Assembly (NCBI GenBank): GCA_038146865.1
Contig: JAYQSL010000001.1
Coordinates: 186,001 to 250,000 of the forward strand
DNA: 64,000 nt
Direction: 5' to 3'
From: GCA-2709075 sp038146865
Lineage (GTDB): Bacteria > Pseudomonadota > Alphaproteobacteria > MPNO01 > UBA2964
Part shown: positions 43,182 to 52,678 of the stretch, piece after piece
Numbering within the stretch: the stretch's first letter is position 1
How the letters are laid out: each line of letters begins with the position of its first letter
Notes under the pieces: generated by a model
Seen by the model: the letters and a program-made list of their open reading frames with translations, nothing else
Told to the model about the DNA's origin: nothing
Database searches by the model: none
Translations under genes and position numbers: made by a program

Positions 43182-44918
43182 TTAATTTATTTGCGCCACC
43201 CTAGGGGCGGATTGTGCACCGCGTATAAGCTTTCCTGGTAAGGCCTTAGTCGGCTCTCCTTCACGCCAAGTAATCTGACCTGTCTTGATCGTTGCTACAT
43301 AGCCCTCAGCTTTTTGGACTAAGCGTTTGGCTCCCAGAGGCAAATCATGGCGCATTACAGGTTTTTTTATCGTCAACCGCTCGTGGTCAATAACGTTGAC
43401 GTCCGCTTTGTAACCTGGCGCTAATATGCCACGGTCCAGAAGGCCTACGGCTGCAGCAGCATCTCCGGTCATACGTTTTATTAACCAACTTGTATCAAGG
43501 GCTCCTTCTTTTCGATCTCGCGCCCAGTATGTGAGGAGGAAAGTAGAATAGCTTACGTCACAGATATGCCCCATATGAGCTCCTCCGTCTGAGAGAGAGA
43601 CGACTGCCCGAGGGTGCTCCATCAGCTCCTTGCACGCGTTGAGCGTATAGTCCGCGTAATTGTTATTGGGACTGAATATCATCTGCCATCCGTCATCCTC
43701 CAAAAGGAGATCATAGGTCACTTCATCGACTGATTTTCCAGTTCGATCTGCCACGGCCTGAATTGACGTGTGTTTCGGTGGAGCATAATCGGGCGGATCT
43801 CCGAACGGAAATTGCCATTGAAAATTTCTCACCCTTCTGATCTGTTGTTCAATATGATGCTCAGGTCTCTCATTCAGGATCTGCCTCTTGAATTCAGGGT
43901 TGCGCATAATCTTCACGCGCTCTTCGATGGTTTTATGAGCGATTTTTTTATATGAAGGGTGGTAGACAAGGCCGTGTCTTCCAAGATCTAGGCCAAATAA
44001 CGTCCCTATTGGACGTGGTGCTACTTGCGCTCTCATATCAAGCCCGTCTGCTACAGCCTCATCTATCATTCGCATAAAATCGCGCCATCCATCTGGATCA
44101 CGGTTTTGCTGAAGAATTGTTATAGATAGAGGGCGGGCTGCAGCTTCCATCATGCCCCGCATCATTTTGTATTCCTTCGGTCGCCGCTCAGGGGTCAAAT
44201 CCGAGATCATCTGCATCACGCCTGTCCCAGCAGTTCGCAGAGCGCGAGCAATTCCTGCCAATTCGTCGGGGTCCACGTCATAGCAGGGGATTAACTCACC
44301 CGCTAAGGTGCGATGATTTTGGGTTCGTGATGTGGTAAATCCCAATGCCCCCGCTCGAATTCCTTCTTCGGTAAGTCGGCACATCTCTTCGATATCTTCG
44401 TTAGTGGCCTTTTCCCTTTTTAAGGCCCTTTCACCCATTACATAAACGCGGACGGCCGCGTGCGGAAACTGTGCACAAATGTCCATGTCATGCGGTCGTT
44501 TATCAAGCGCGCATAAAAAATCATTGTAAGTTTCCCATTCCCAATCCATTCCCTCTCGAAGCACTGGTCCTGGTATATCCTCAACGCCCTCCATGAGTTC
44601 AATCAAAATATCTTTCTGGCCCGGTCGAAGCGGCGCGAAGCCAACGCCGCAATTTCCCATAACAGTAGTGGTTGCTCCGTGCCAGCCTGAGGATAGCAAT
44701 CTATCTTCAAAGAATGCCTGGCCATCGTAATGAGAATGAATATCCACCCATCCAGGCGCAACAAGGAGGCCTCGAGCATCCAGTTCCTCCCGGCCTCTCT
44801 CCGAGATTTTGCCGATTTTACTAATGACACCATCGTCTATAGCTATGTCAGCTTGATAGAGCGGACTGCCTCTTCCGTCAGCAATATTTCCTTTTCGAAT
44901 TACTAAATCGTGTGACAC
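43182..44918 (-). CDS. N-acyl-D-amino-acid deacylase-type amidohydrolase
   Basis: A 578-residue metal-dependent amidohydrolase. It begins with LVIRKGNIADGRGSPLY and the metal-binding VDIHSHYDGQAFFED, NCGVGFAPLRPG, LSDGGAHMGHICD and a C-terminal small beta domain including LAPGYKADVNVIDHERL. This is the layout of the D-aminoacylase / dihydroorotase-like DAN group, which hydrolyses N-acyl-D-amino acids. Some members act on other cyclic amides. The substrate is unconfirmed. The 21-base spacing to the FAH gene suggests a two-gene unit. Confidence 0.9.
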   Translation of the reverse strand: MSHDLVIRKGNIADGRGSPLYQADIAIDDGVISKIGKISERGREELDARGLLVAPGWVDIHSHYDGQAFFEDRLLSSGWHGATTTVMGNCGVGFAPLRPGQKDILIELMEGVEDIPGPVLREGMDWEWETYNDFLCALDKRPHDMDICAQFPHAAVRVYVMGERALKREKATNEDIEEMCRLTEEGIRAGALGFTTSRTQNHRTLAGELIPCYDVDPDELAGIARALRTAGTGVMQMISDLTPERRPKEYKMMRGMMEAAARPLSITILQQNRDPDGWRDFMRMIDEAVADGLDMRAQVAPRPIGTLFGLDLGRHGLVYHPSYKKIAHKTIEERVKIMRNPEFKRQILNERPEHHIEQQIRRVRNFQWQFPFGDPPDYAPPKHTSIQAVADRTGKSVDEVTYDLLLEDDGWQMIFSPNNNYADYTLNACKELMEHPRAVVSLSDGGAHMGHICDVSYSTFLLTYWARDRKEGALDTSWLIKRMTGDAAAAVGLLDRGILAPGYKADVNVIDHERLTIKKPVMRHDLPLGAKRLVQKAEGYVATIKTGQITWREGEPTKALPGKLIRGAQSAPRVAQIN

Positions 44919-45054
44919 GCCATTGCCCTCATAATTTTATTTGGGGAGTGTGTCCTCCACTCGTTTTGTTGGCAAGGCTGTAAATAGTTTAACTGTTACG
45001 TTTTGGTTGGACTTGTTAGACTAGACTATGAGTTAATAGCTGCTCCCAAATCTT

Positions 45055-46245
45055 ATGACTAATCTTCTATCTGATATTCGAATACTCGATTTAACCAACG
45101 TCTTGGCAGGGCCATTTTGTTGTCACCAACTAGTGCATTTTGGCGCTGAGGTGATCAAAATTGAACCGCCGGAACGGGGAGATTTGGCGCGGCAGCTGGG
45201 AGCTGACACAGAGCTTAATTCAAAAAATATGGGCGTTTCTTTTTTGGCCCAAAACGCTGGAAAAAAATCCGTTACGCTAAACTTAAAAGACCCACGTGGA
45301 CGAAGCCTTTTCCTTGAACTTGTTAAAACGGCAGATGTAGTAGTGGAAAATTTCCGACCTGGCGTAATGAATAGATTGGACCTCTCATGGGATACCCTGA
45401 AGAATACTAATCAAAATCTTGTGTATTGCGCTATTTCTGGGTTTGGGCAGGATGGGCCATGGGCAGAAAAGCCTGCTTATGACCAAATTGTCCAAGGATT
45501 GTCAGGTGTCATGGCAATTACAGGGGATAAGGCCTCAGCCCCCTTGCGGGTGGGTTATCCAATAGGGGATACGATTGGGGGATTGACGGCTGCAATGGCC
45601 ATTTGTGCTGCACTCAACAAAAAAAAAGCTACTTTAATCGATGTGTCTATGCTGGAGTCGATCTTAGTAACGACAGGTTGGGTAATATCCAATTGGTTGA
45701 TAGCAGGTGAACAACCTCTGCCTCACGGAAATGAAAATCCAACCTCGGCCCCCTCCGGGACCTTTCAAGCGGGTGATCGACTGTTGAATATTGCGGCGAA
45801 TAAAGAAGAACAATGGAGAACTCTCGCTCTTCACATTGACCGAGAGGACCTTCTTAAGCACCCTGACTATTCGAGCAGAGATGCGCGCAAGAGACATCGA
45901 AAAGCATTGAAGTTTGAAATTGAGTCAGCGATAAAAAATCGGAAGGCTGCAGAGCTTGCGGATGAATTAACCTCCTTAGGTGTGCCGGCCGGCGTTGTTA
46001 TGACAATACCAGATATTTTGAAGGAGCCGGTAATATCGGCTCGTGGCCTTCTGGCAGATTTTCAAGATGTGCCGGGGGTAGGGCGTGATATTCAAACAGT
46101 TCGCACGGGAGTGAAAGTGAATTCGGAGGCTCCCGCAGTAGAGAGCCCACCCCCTCAATTGGGGGCGCATAACGCAGAGGTATTGGGGAAGCTCGGGATT
46201 GACGATCTGCTTCTTAAGGAGCTCTCTGAAAATGGTGTCATATGA
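45055..46245 (+). CDS. Family III CoA-transferase (CaiB/BaiF)
   Basis: A 396-residue CoA-transferase with DIRILDLTNVLAGPF, GAEVIKIEPPERGD, VVVENFRPGVMNRLDLSWD and the catalytic-Asp segment VGYPIGDTIGG. The C-terminal GVPAGVVMTIPDIL is family typical. It overlaps the next gene, a citryl-CoA-lyase-like protein, by four bases (ATGA). The pair likely turns a carboxylic acid into its CoA ester and then splits it. It is only moderately similar by eye to the transferase at 33.3 kb and is not a recent copy. Confidence 0.93.
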   Translation: MTNLLSDIRILDLTNVLAGPFCCHQLVHFGAEVIKIEPPERGDLARQLGADTELNSKNMGVSFLAQNAGKKSVTLNLKDPRGRSLFLELVKTADVVVENFRPGVMNRLDLSWDTLKNTNQNLVYCAISGFGQDGPWAEKPAYDQIVQGLSGVMAITGDKASAPLRVGYPIGDTIGGLTAAMAICAALNKKKATLIDVSMLESILVTTGWVISNWLIAGEQPLPHGNENPTSAPSGTFQAGDRLLNIAANKEEQWRTLALHIDREDLLKHPDYSSRDARKRHRKALKFEIESAIKNRKAAELADELTSLGVPAGVVMTIPDILKEPVISARGLLADFQDVPGVGRDIQTVRTGVKVNSEAPAVESPPPQLGAHNAEVLGKLGIDDLLLKELSENGVI

Positions 46246-47084
46246 ACGAGAAAAAAATGGCGAAGAAGACTGTTAAAAAAAAGAGAGTCCGTGAGTTAGA
46301 TCCTGATGTCGTTGAATGGTGGACCACATCGATTATCGATATGGAGCCTAATCGAATTAAAATTAGAGGTCATGACATAGAAAAACTCATTGGCGCTATG
46401 AGTTTTCCTCAGATGGTTTGGTTGATGGCGACAGGAGAATTAATAACCGGTTGGCGGGAAATGTTACTTGAGTCAGCATTAGTAGCCGCCGTTGACCATG
46501 GACCTCAAGCACCAGCCGTCGCGGCTGCCAGGATGGCTATAAGCTGTGGTGTTGGGATCAATAATGCCATGGCTTCCGGGGTCAATATGCTGGGCGATAT
46601 TCATGGTGGTGCTGGCCAACAGGCTGTCGAACTTTTTGGAGATATTTCCGACCGGTTAGATCGGGGAGTTGAGCCAAATCAGGCGGTTCTTGATGCACTA
46701 GATAACTGGCGTGAAAAGCGAGGGAGTTTCATTCCCGGCTATGGTCATAGATTTCATAAAGAACAAGACCCTCGATCACCGCGGTTATTGGAATTGGTCG
46801 ACAGAGCCGTTGAGGAAGAAGCTATTTCGGGTAAGTTCTCAGCGATAGCCCTTGCGGTTGAAGATGCGTTAGCTGCTGAAAAAGGTGTTAAGTTGCCCAT
46901 AAATATTGATGGTGCCACCGCAGTGATTTTTGCCGAAATTGGTTGCTCCCCTATTTTAGCGCGTGGTTTATTTTGTCTGTCTCGTTCGGTGGGTATTTTA
47001 TCGCATGCGTATGAACAGGCAGAAGAGGGAACAAGAAATAAGGGCCCTACTCCGCCAAGGTATGGCTGGAATTACGAGGGGTAG
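46242..47084 (+). CDS. Citrate synthase-family small protein (citryl-CoA lyase-like)
   Basis: A 280-residue protein with a very basic N-terminus, then LVIDMEPNRI-like start, GHDIEKLIGAMSF, GDIHGGAGQQAVELF and the key GYGHRFHKEQDPRSPR segment, plus NIDGATAVIFAEIG. It is shorter than citrate synthase (about 430) and resembles the cd06100-type citryl-CoA lyases and the ATP-citrate lyase C-terminal part. The His and Asp of the active site are present. It could cleave citryl-CoA or a similar hydroxyacyl-CoA into acetyl-CoA and a keto acid, or run in reverse. Confidence 0.85.
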   Translation: MNEKKMAKKTVKKKRVRELDPDVVEWWTTSIIDMEPNRIKIRGHDIEKLIGAMSFPQMVWLMATGELITGWREMLLESALVAAVDHGPQAPAVAAARMAISCGVGINNAMASGVNMLGDIHGGAGQQAVELFGDISDRLDRGVEPNQAVLDALDNWREKRGSFIPGYGHRFHKEQDPRSPRLLELVDRAVEEEAISGKFSAIALAVEDALAAEKGVKLPINIDGATAVIFAEIGCSPILARGLFCLSRSVGILSHAYEQAEEGTRNKGPTPPRYGWNYEG

Positions 47085-47155
47085 GAGAGAGAGTTTCCTA
47101 TAGAATTTGACAAGTTTTGACAGGAATTGTGTGTCTATCAGCGGGGAAACTGTTC

Positions 47156-47914
47156 TTAGTGGGCGACGCTGCCTCCATCTACACAGAGTAATTGCCCCGT
47201 GACGAAGTCGCTCTCGCTTCCGGCTAAAAAAATTGCTGCTCCGATTAGATCATCTGGAGTTTGCCACCTCGGAATGCACCGCGTAGCCATGTTGTTATCT
47301 AAATCCTGGTCACTGAACCTCGGGTTCTCAGTAACCGCCTCTGACGCCGTAAGACCTGGGGCTATTGCATTAACGCAAATATTATCGTCCCCACATTCTT
47401 TTGCCATCACGCGGGTCATGGCGATAATGGCGCCTTTTGTGACTACGTAGTGCATGTAACCAGGGGTCCCCTTAAACACCGTCCCGGAGGCAATATTTAT
47501 TATCTTTCCGTACCCCCTTTCCCGCATAAAGGGTGTGACAGCTTTTGTTGTTTGCCAAACACCTCGAACATTCACTCGTAAAGCCGAGTCGAATTCTTCA
47601 ATGTCTATATCCTCGAATTTTGAATGGTTTAGCACTCCAAAAAGGGCGGCATTGTTCATCAATGCGTCAATTTGACCCCATCTGTTTATGACCTCTGCTA
47701 CCATTTTCTGATTTTGGTTGTCATCGGTTTGGTCACATTTGATACCGATTATATCTGCGCCTGTCGTTTTTATGTCTTCGACTATTGAGGATGTGTCCAG
47801 TACATCTGTAACGCAAACCTTTGCACCCTCAGCCGCGTACCCGCGCGCGTAAGCTGCCCCTATCCCCTGGGCCCCACCAGTAACAATTACCACACGGCCA
47901 TCAAGTTGACCCAT
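47156..47914 (-). CDS. Short-chain dehydrogenase/reductase (SDR)
   Basis: A 252-residue classical SDR. It has VVIVTGGAQGIGAAYARG (NAD(P) site), NNAALFG, the KIINIASGTVF strand and the catalytic YVVTKG lysine-tyrosine pair, ending DFVTGQLLCVDGGS. I start at the ATG at 47912-47914, preceded by GGAGG at the right distance; the frame extends eight codons upstream. It oxidises or reduces an alcohol/ketone; the substrate is unknown. It is convergent with the citryl-CoA-lyase-like gene and divergent from the Rieske oxygenase. Confidence 0.94.
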   Translation of the reverse strand: MGQLDGRVVIVTGGAQGIGAAYARGYAAEGAKVCVTDVLDTSSIVEDIKTTGADIIGIKCDQTDDNQNQKMVAEVINRWGQIDALMNNAALFGVLNHSKFEDIDIEEFDSALRVNVRGVWQTTKAVTPFMRERGYGKIINIASGTVFKGTPGYMHYVVTKGAIIAMTRVMAKECGDDNICVNAIAPGLTASEAVTENPRFSDQDLDNNMATRCIPRWQTPDDLIGAAIFLAGSESDFVTGQLLCVDGGSVAH

Positions 47915-48140
47915 TGATTCCTCCGTTTTTGATGCCAAAGATTAGGGTTTACCTATAATAACCTCAAGAGGCTTTATTTCGTATTCAGTTTGATATGCTG
48001 TTTTAGTGGTTGCGGAAAGTTGCTTATTTGGCATTGTCCAATCATTTCTAAGTCGGGATATCAATAGACCTCGAACTTGATTTTCTTCTGTGGTGGCGCT
48101 TCTATTGTCTCCATTGTTAATTTCTAAAAGGTATAGAAAT

Positions 48141-49190
48141 ATGTTTCCCCGTAATTTTTGGTATGTCGCCGCATGGGATCACGAAGTTCGGAGACAAGAG
48201 TTGTTTCGAAGAACGATCTGCAACGAGCCTATCGTTTTTTACAGAAAAGATGATGGTTCCCCGGTCGCATTGGAAGATCGTTGTTGTCACCGTCACATGC
48301 CTTTATCTGATGGCGTACTTAAGGGTAACAATGTTGAATGTTTATATCACGGCTTAGTCTATGAGCCCTCTGGCGAATGCGTCCATATTCCCAGTCAAGA
48401 GAGGGTGCCCCCTGGAACGGGCGTTAAGTCATATCCTGTAGTCGAACGTTACCAGTGGATTTGGATTTGGATGGGGGACCCTCAGCTTGCAAATCCAGAT
48501 GACATTGAGGATTTCCATTGGATGGATGATCCAAATTGGCGTGCAAAGGGAACTCGGTTGCAACTGGATGGTAACTTCATGTTATTAGTCGATAATCTAT
48601 TGGACCTCACCCATTTGCAATTTGTTCACCCGACAACTTTGGGGACTAACGCAATTGCTAAAGAACCAATTAAGACTGAACGAGAAGACAATTTGGTGAG
48701 GGTCACAAGGTGGATACCCAATTCTCCGCCACCACCATTCTTCCAAAGAGCAGGTGGTTTTTCGGCAGATCTGTTGATTGATCGTTGGCAGGTGATCGAG
48801 TACACGCCCCCGGCGTTTGTAAGGTTAGATGTTGGGGGTGCCCCAACTGGCACAGCCTCAATTGAGGGAGATCGGTCAAGCGGCATTTCTATGCGAAATT
48901 TAAACGCAATTACGCCAGAGACAGAGACTACAACGCATTACTTCTGGGCCCAGGCGCATAATTTTAATATTGATGATCCTAGCGTGACAGAGTTGTTATA
49001 TCGTCAGGTCTGGACTGCTTTCCAGGAGGATTTGTTTGTCATAAAAAGGCAGCAAGCAAATATTGAGGCTTTTGATGAGGCTCTTCCCTTGCAAAAAGAT
49101 TTTAATCAGGATGCAGGAGGCAACCAGGCAAGAAGGATTTTGGAACGTGTGCTAGCAGAAGAGGCTGGGCAAGCAGTGGCTGCAGAATAA
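48141..49190 (+). CDS. Rieske non-haem iron oxygenase, large subunit (vanillate demethylase-like)
   Basis: A 349-residue oxygenase with an N-terminal Rieske domain (CCHRHMPLSDG and CLYHGLVYEPSGE) and a catalytic domain whose mononuclear iron site shows as DLTHLQFVHPTTLG (Asp plus two His). The N-terminus FPRNFWYVAAWDHEV and the length are typical of the VanA/Pobma O-demethylase group. It needs an electron donor such as a VanB-type reductase, not seen nearby; the small Rieske protein at 12.1 kb is a remote alternative. The start at 48141 follows an AAGG site. The frame extends 17 codons upstream. Confidence 0.92.
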   Translation: MFPRNFWYVAAWDHEVRRQELFRRTICNEPIVFYRKDDGSPVALEDRCCHRHMPLSDGVLKGNNVECLYHGLVYEPSGECVHIPSQERVPPGTGVKSYPVVERYQWIWIWMGDPQLANPDDIEDFHWMDDPNWRAKGTRLQLDGNFMLLVDNLLDLTHLQFVHPTTLGTNAIAKEPIKTEREDNLVRVTRWIPNSPPPPFFQRAGGFSADLLIDRWQVIEYTPPAFVRLDVGGAPTGTASIEGDRSSGISMRNLNAITPETETTTHYFWAQAHNFNIDDPSVTELLYRQVWTAFQEDLFVIKRQQANIEAFDEALPLQKDFNQDAGGNQARRILERVLAEEAGQAVAAE

Positions 49191-49279
49191 TAATGATGGC
49201 TTGCGGAAGGCTAGCTCCCCAGCGCCTGGTGCCGATTTCAAGTTCCTTTAAATTGTTTTGAGGGGTCTTTATCGAATAA

Positions 49280-49307
49280 AAAACGGCGTCCCTACGGACG
49301 CCGTTTT
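49280..49307. terminator. Bidirectional intrinsic terminator between the Rieske oxygenase and the Bax inhibitor gene
   Basis: A 12-base-pair perfect stem (AAAACGGCGTCC/GGACGCCGTTTT) has a 4-base loop CTAC. The last four pairs are A-T, so on the minus strand the stem is followed by TTTTTTATTC-type T-rich tail, and the plus strand also ends TTTT. It sits between convergent genes, 90 bases after the plus-strand stop and 18 bases after the minus-strand stop. Confidence 0.9.
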
Positions 49308-49324
49308 AGTGTGTTTGTAATTTT

Positions 49325-50080
49325 TTATCTTCTGTCCCCGAACAGCTGAAGCAGCATTACAAATAGGTTTATAAAGTCTAGGTAAAGTCTCAGGGCTCCT
49401 GAAATCGCTAGCTTCCCCTGTGTTTCCTCGTCGTAATGCTCTGCATATTCGTTTTTCACATTTTGCGTGTCGTAGGCTGTGAGGCCAGCAAAGACCAAAA
49501 CACCGATTACCGAGATCGCAAATTGAAGAGCGGAGCTCGCCATAAACATATTTACAATGCTGGCTATGATTATGCCAATTAAACCCATGATCAGGAAAGT
49601 TCCAAAGCCGGACAGATCTTTTTTAGTCGTGTATCCATAAAGGCTAAGTCCCGCGAAAGCTGCAGCCGAGATAAAGAAAACTCGCGCTATGCTGGTTCCC
49701 GTAAACTGGAGAAAAATTGTTGAAAGTGAAGCCCCCATGGCTGCTGCAAAAAGCCAAAACACTGCTTGAGCAGTCGCTGAACTCATCTTATGCAAACCAA
49801 AACTTAGGACCAACACGAAAGCCAGTGGTGCCAACATCACGATCCACTTGAACCCGGATGCAAACATTGTTTGACCAAAGCTCGTAAGGCCTACAATTTG
49901 ACCCGCGTCATTGGTAACCATTGCCATTTGTGCGATCACTACAGCTATAATGCCTGTGAGGGCAACACCTGAAGCCATATAGTTGTATACCCGCAACATA
50001 TGGGCTCGGAGCCCAGCGTCAAACTCTGCCCGATCAATTGTACGTGTCTGATAAGCAGTTCTTTCGTTTCCAAAAGCCAT
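49325..50080 (-). CDS. Bax inhibitor-1 / YccA family membrane protein
   Basis: A 251-residue protein with seven predicted membrane spans, beginning with a polar N-terminus (about 1-30), then RVYNYMASGVALTGI and, late, GLTAYDTQNVKNEYAEHYDEE, the conserved acidic C-terminal loop of the BI-1/TMBIM family. Such proteins are pH-dependent ion (Ca2+) leaks or modulate FtsH protease. The physiological role in this organism is unknown. The gene has its own region upstream, 69 bases from the ABC permease stop. Confidence 0.92.
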   Translation of the reverse strand: MAFGNERTAYQTRTIDRAEFDAGLRAHMLRVYNYMASGVALTGIIAVVIAQMAMVTNDAGQIVGLTSFGQTMFASGFKWIVMLAPLAFVLVLSFGLHKMSSATAQAVFWLFAAAMGASLSTIFLQFTGTSIARVFFISAAAFAGLSLYGYTTKKDLSGFGTFLIMGLIGIIIASIVNMFMASSALQFAISVIGVLVFAGLTAYDTQNVKNEYAEHYDEETQGKLAISGALRLYLDFINLFVMLLQLFGDRR

Positions 50081-50149
50081 TTCATGCCTCTTCCAAGCGT
50101 TAAAAAAGTCCCCTTAATATGGGGGCGATAGAGTATAAAATCAAGCACT

Positions 50150-52678
50150 TCAGTCGTTGCGTAATAATGGCGCGGCCTTGCGGCCCAAGGCTTGCCATGT
50201 GCCTATGAGCCCACCGATAAGGATGAGAATTGCAGCACATGACACTGTGCCAAAGACTGCCCCCCAGGCTGGTAACCAATCCGAACGCATGACCTGGGTA
50301 ATAATCGCCCACCCGGCGGCGGATCCAATAAACGCAGCTATGGAAGCAGTCGCAACAGCTAGAAGTCCATATTCCAACAAAAATGACAGAGAAACTTGGC
50401 GTCTCTGGGCACCTAAGACCTTGAGGATTACAGCATCATAAATACGTCTGTGATGGGTCGCGGCAATCGCACCGCCTAAAACCAAAATTCCTGATATTAG
50501 CGTAATGATAGCGGCTGCACGGATTGACCATCCAATCTTTACCATAAGATTTGACAGTGTATCCAAAACATCTCGAACCCTCACAGCAGAGACATTTCTA
50601 AACTTACTTGTCACAATTTTCTCGATATCTGTGTTTTGACCTTTGGCCATTCTAACCGCCGCAATATGGGTTTGCGGTGCGTTCTCTATAAATCCCGGAG
50701 AGAAAATAATTACAAAATTTATCCCAAGGTTGTCCCATTGAATTTTTCTGAGCGAGCTGATGGTAGCGGTGACAGGGCGCCCCAGGATATCGATAGTTAG
50801 TGTATCGCCTACCCCAATACCCATAGCCTCTGCTGCTTCCGCGTCAAAGCTTATTAGTGGTGGTCCATCATAGTCCGAAGGCCACCACTCACCTGACACT
50901 ATAGAGGTGTTCATTGGAGGTTGGCGCGCCCAGGTTAAACCGCGATCATTCCTTAAAACCCATCTCTTATTGGCTGCCACCTTAACCTTCCGTGAGTCTA
51001 ACCCATTTACTTTTAAGATCCGACCCCGGAGCATGGGCACCCGGTCCAGAATATCAACAGACCCAGATGATTTTATAATCGAGTCGAAATCTCGGATTTG
51101 ATTTGGTTGAATGTCGATAAAATAATAATCCGGTGCTCGTTCAGGCAGACTTGTCTTAAGTTGTCTTGTTATATTTGTCTCAACTACCATGACCGCGACT
51201 AAAACTGTTAAGCCAAGGCCAACCGATAGAACAACATTGCTAGTTTGAGCACCAGGCCGGTGAAGATTTGCGATTGCCAGCCTGATTTCAGTTTTTCGGC
51301 ATCCATTAAATTTGGATGCTCCCCATTCCACTACCTTGCCAGCCCATAAAAATATAAGGAAACTGGCGCTTGAGCCTAATATGAACCAGCTCGCGATTGT
51401 CTTATCTTGGGCCGTGATAATCGCTAAAGCCGAAAGCGCTATGATCGCAACGATTAGAGCAAAGATTATTTTTTTATTGGGGAAGCGAACGCGTCTAAAA
51501 ATAGAACGAAAGAGAGCTCCTGGCGGTGTCTCACAAGCGCGTGCCAGTGGCCAGAGAAAAAATGAAAAAGCTGTAAGGAATCCAAAAATAGTAGCCCAAA
51601 AAAGCGGTTGAGGATAAATACCCGCATCAAAAGGTACTGGCAAAATACTAGACAAGGTATTCGCAAAAAGCAGAGGTATCGCCGCTCCAAATGCGATCCC
51701 AAGAATGGTGGCAATGGATGTCATAAAAAATAATTCAATTGTGTAGAAATAGAAAATCAGCCGTTGCGATGCCCCTAAGCATTTTAGGGTAGCAATAGAA
51801 TTAGTCTTCGCTGCCATGTAGCTGCGTGTCGCATTGCTCACCCCTACGCCACCAATGAGCAAAGCTGTAAGGGCTACAAGGGTTACAAACTGGGTCGTCC
51901 TCCTTAAAACGCGTTCGACACCCACGGTAGCCCGTGTTCTATCCCGAATGCGCCATCCCGCATCCGGAAAGGTTTGTTCCAGGTTCTTACGAAAAACAGC
52001 AATATCAGTCCCCAACGGTAGCCTTAGGCGATAATCATAAGTGACTTGGGCCCCTCTTTTGACGAGCCCTGTTGTTTGAAGGCTGTCCTGTGAAACCAAG
52101 AAGCGGGGCCCAAGAGTAATGCCCCGAACCCCCCCCATCGGGTCTGGCTCTTTCTCCAAGATGGCTCTAATTTGAAAAACAGTATCTCCGACAGTTACGT
52201 AATCGTTTAGTTTTAGATCTAGGCGATCCATTATTATTGAATTTACTGCGGCACCCCAAGCATCTGCTCTTAGAGCAAACAGTTCTTTTGTTAACAAATC
52301 TGGCTTGAGTTTCAGAGAGCCATAAAGTGGATAGGCATTGTCTACCGCTTTTAAATTAATCAGTGTTCGTTTCTCGGCTGCGCTAAAAGCCATTGAACGC
52401 ATTGATACTATGCTTGATAGGTCGCCCTTCTCTTCCAGCCATTGTCTTTGTGTCTGTGAGATTGAGCGGTGGGCTAATCTTAATGAAATATCGCCGCCCA
52501 AAAGTTTTTGCCCGTCATTTTTCAAACCGACGACAATCGCCTGGGACATAGATCCGACGAGGGCAATTGACCCAACGCCAATTGCCAAGCACGCGATGAA
52601 TACCTTGAAACCCTTGAAGCCGCCTCTGATGTCTCTGGACGCGAACTTTGCCGCTAGCTTTATATTCGAGGTGTTCAT
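50150..52678 (-). CDS. ABC transporter permease, FtsX/MacB-like (YbbP-type)
   Basis: An 842-residue permease with about ten spans. An N-terminal membrane helix (about 22-45) is followed by a large extracytoplasmic MacB-like domain, then a first FtsX-like block of helices (about 255-450), a second periplasmic domain (about 490-705) and a final FtsX block (about 710-835, including GGLIGTWQALGRKAAPLLRND). This two-FtsX layout is that of E. coli YbbP, whose complex exports or extracts lipid-like or toxic substrates; the substrate is unknown. Its ATG overlaps the ATPase stop by four bases, so the two make one exporter. Confidence 0.9.
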   Translation of the reverse strand: MNTSNIKLAAKFASRDIRGGFKGFKVFIACLAIGVGSIALVGSMSQAIVVGLKNDGQKLLGGDISLRLAHRSISQTQRQWLEEKGDLSSIVSMRSMAFSAAEKRTLINLKAVDNAYPLYGSLKLKPDLLTKELFALRADAWGAAVNSIIMDRLDLKLNDYVTVGDTVFQIRAILEKEPDPMGGVRGITLGPRFLVSQDSLQTTGLVKRGAQVTYDYRLRLPLGTDIAVFRKNLEQTFPDAGWRIRDRTRATVGVERVLRRTTQFVTLVALTALLIGGVGVSNATRSYMAAKTNSIATLKCLGASQRLIFYFYTIELFFMTSIATILGIAFGAAIPLLFANTLSSILPVPFDAGIYPQPLFWATIFGFLTAFSFFLWPLARACETPPGALFRSIFRRVRFPNKKIIFALIVAIIALSALAIITAQDKTIASWFILGSSASFLIFLWAGKVVEWGASKFNGCRKTEIRLAIANLHRPGAQTSNVVLSVGLGLTVLVAVMVVETNITRQLKTSLPERAPDYYFIDIQPNQIRDFDSIIKSSGSVDILDRVPMLRGRILKVNGLDSRKVKVAANKRWVLRNDRGLTWARQPPMNTSIVSGEWWPSDYDGPPLISFDAEAAEAMGIGVGDTLTIDILGRPVTATISSLRKIQWDNLGINFVIIFSPGFIENAPQTHIAAVRMAKGQNTDIEKIVTSKFRNVSAVRVRDVLDTLSNLMVKIGWSIRAAAIITLISGILVLGGAIAATHHRRIYDAVILKVLGAQRRQVSLSFLLEYGLLAVATASIAAFIGSAAGWAIITQVMRSDWLPAWGAVFGTVSCAAILILIGGLIGTWQALGRKAAPLLRND

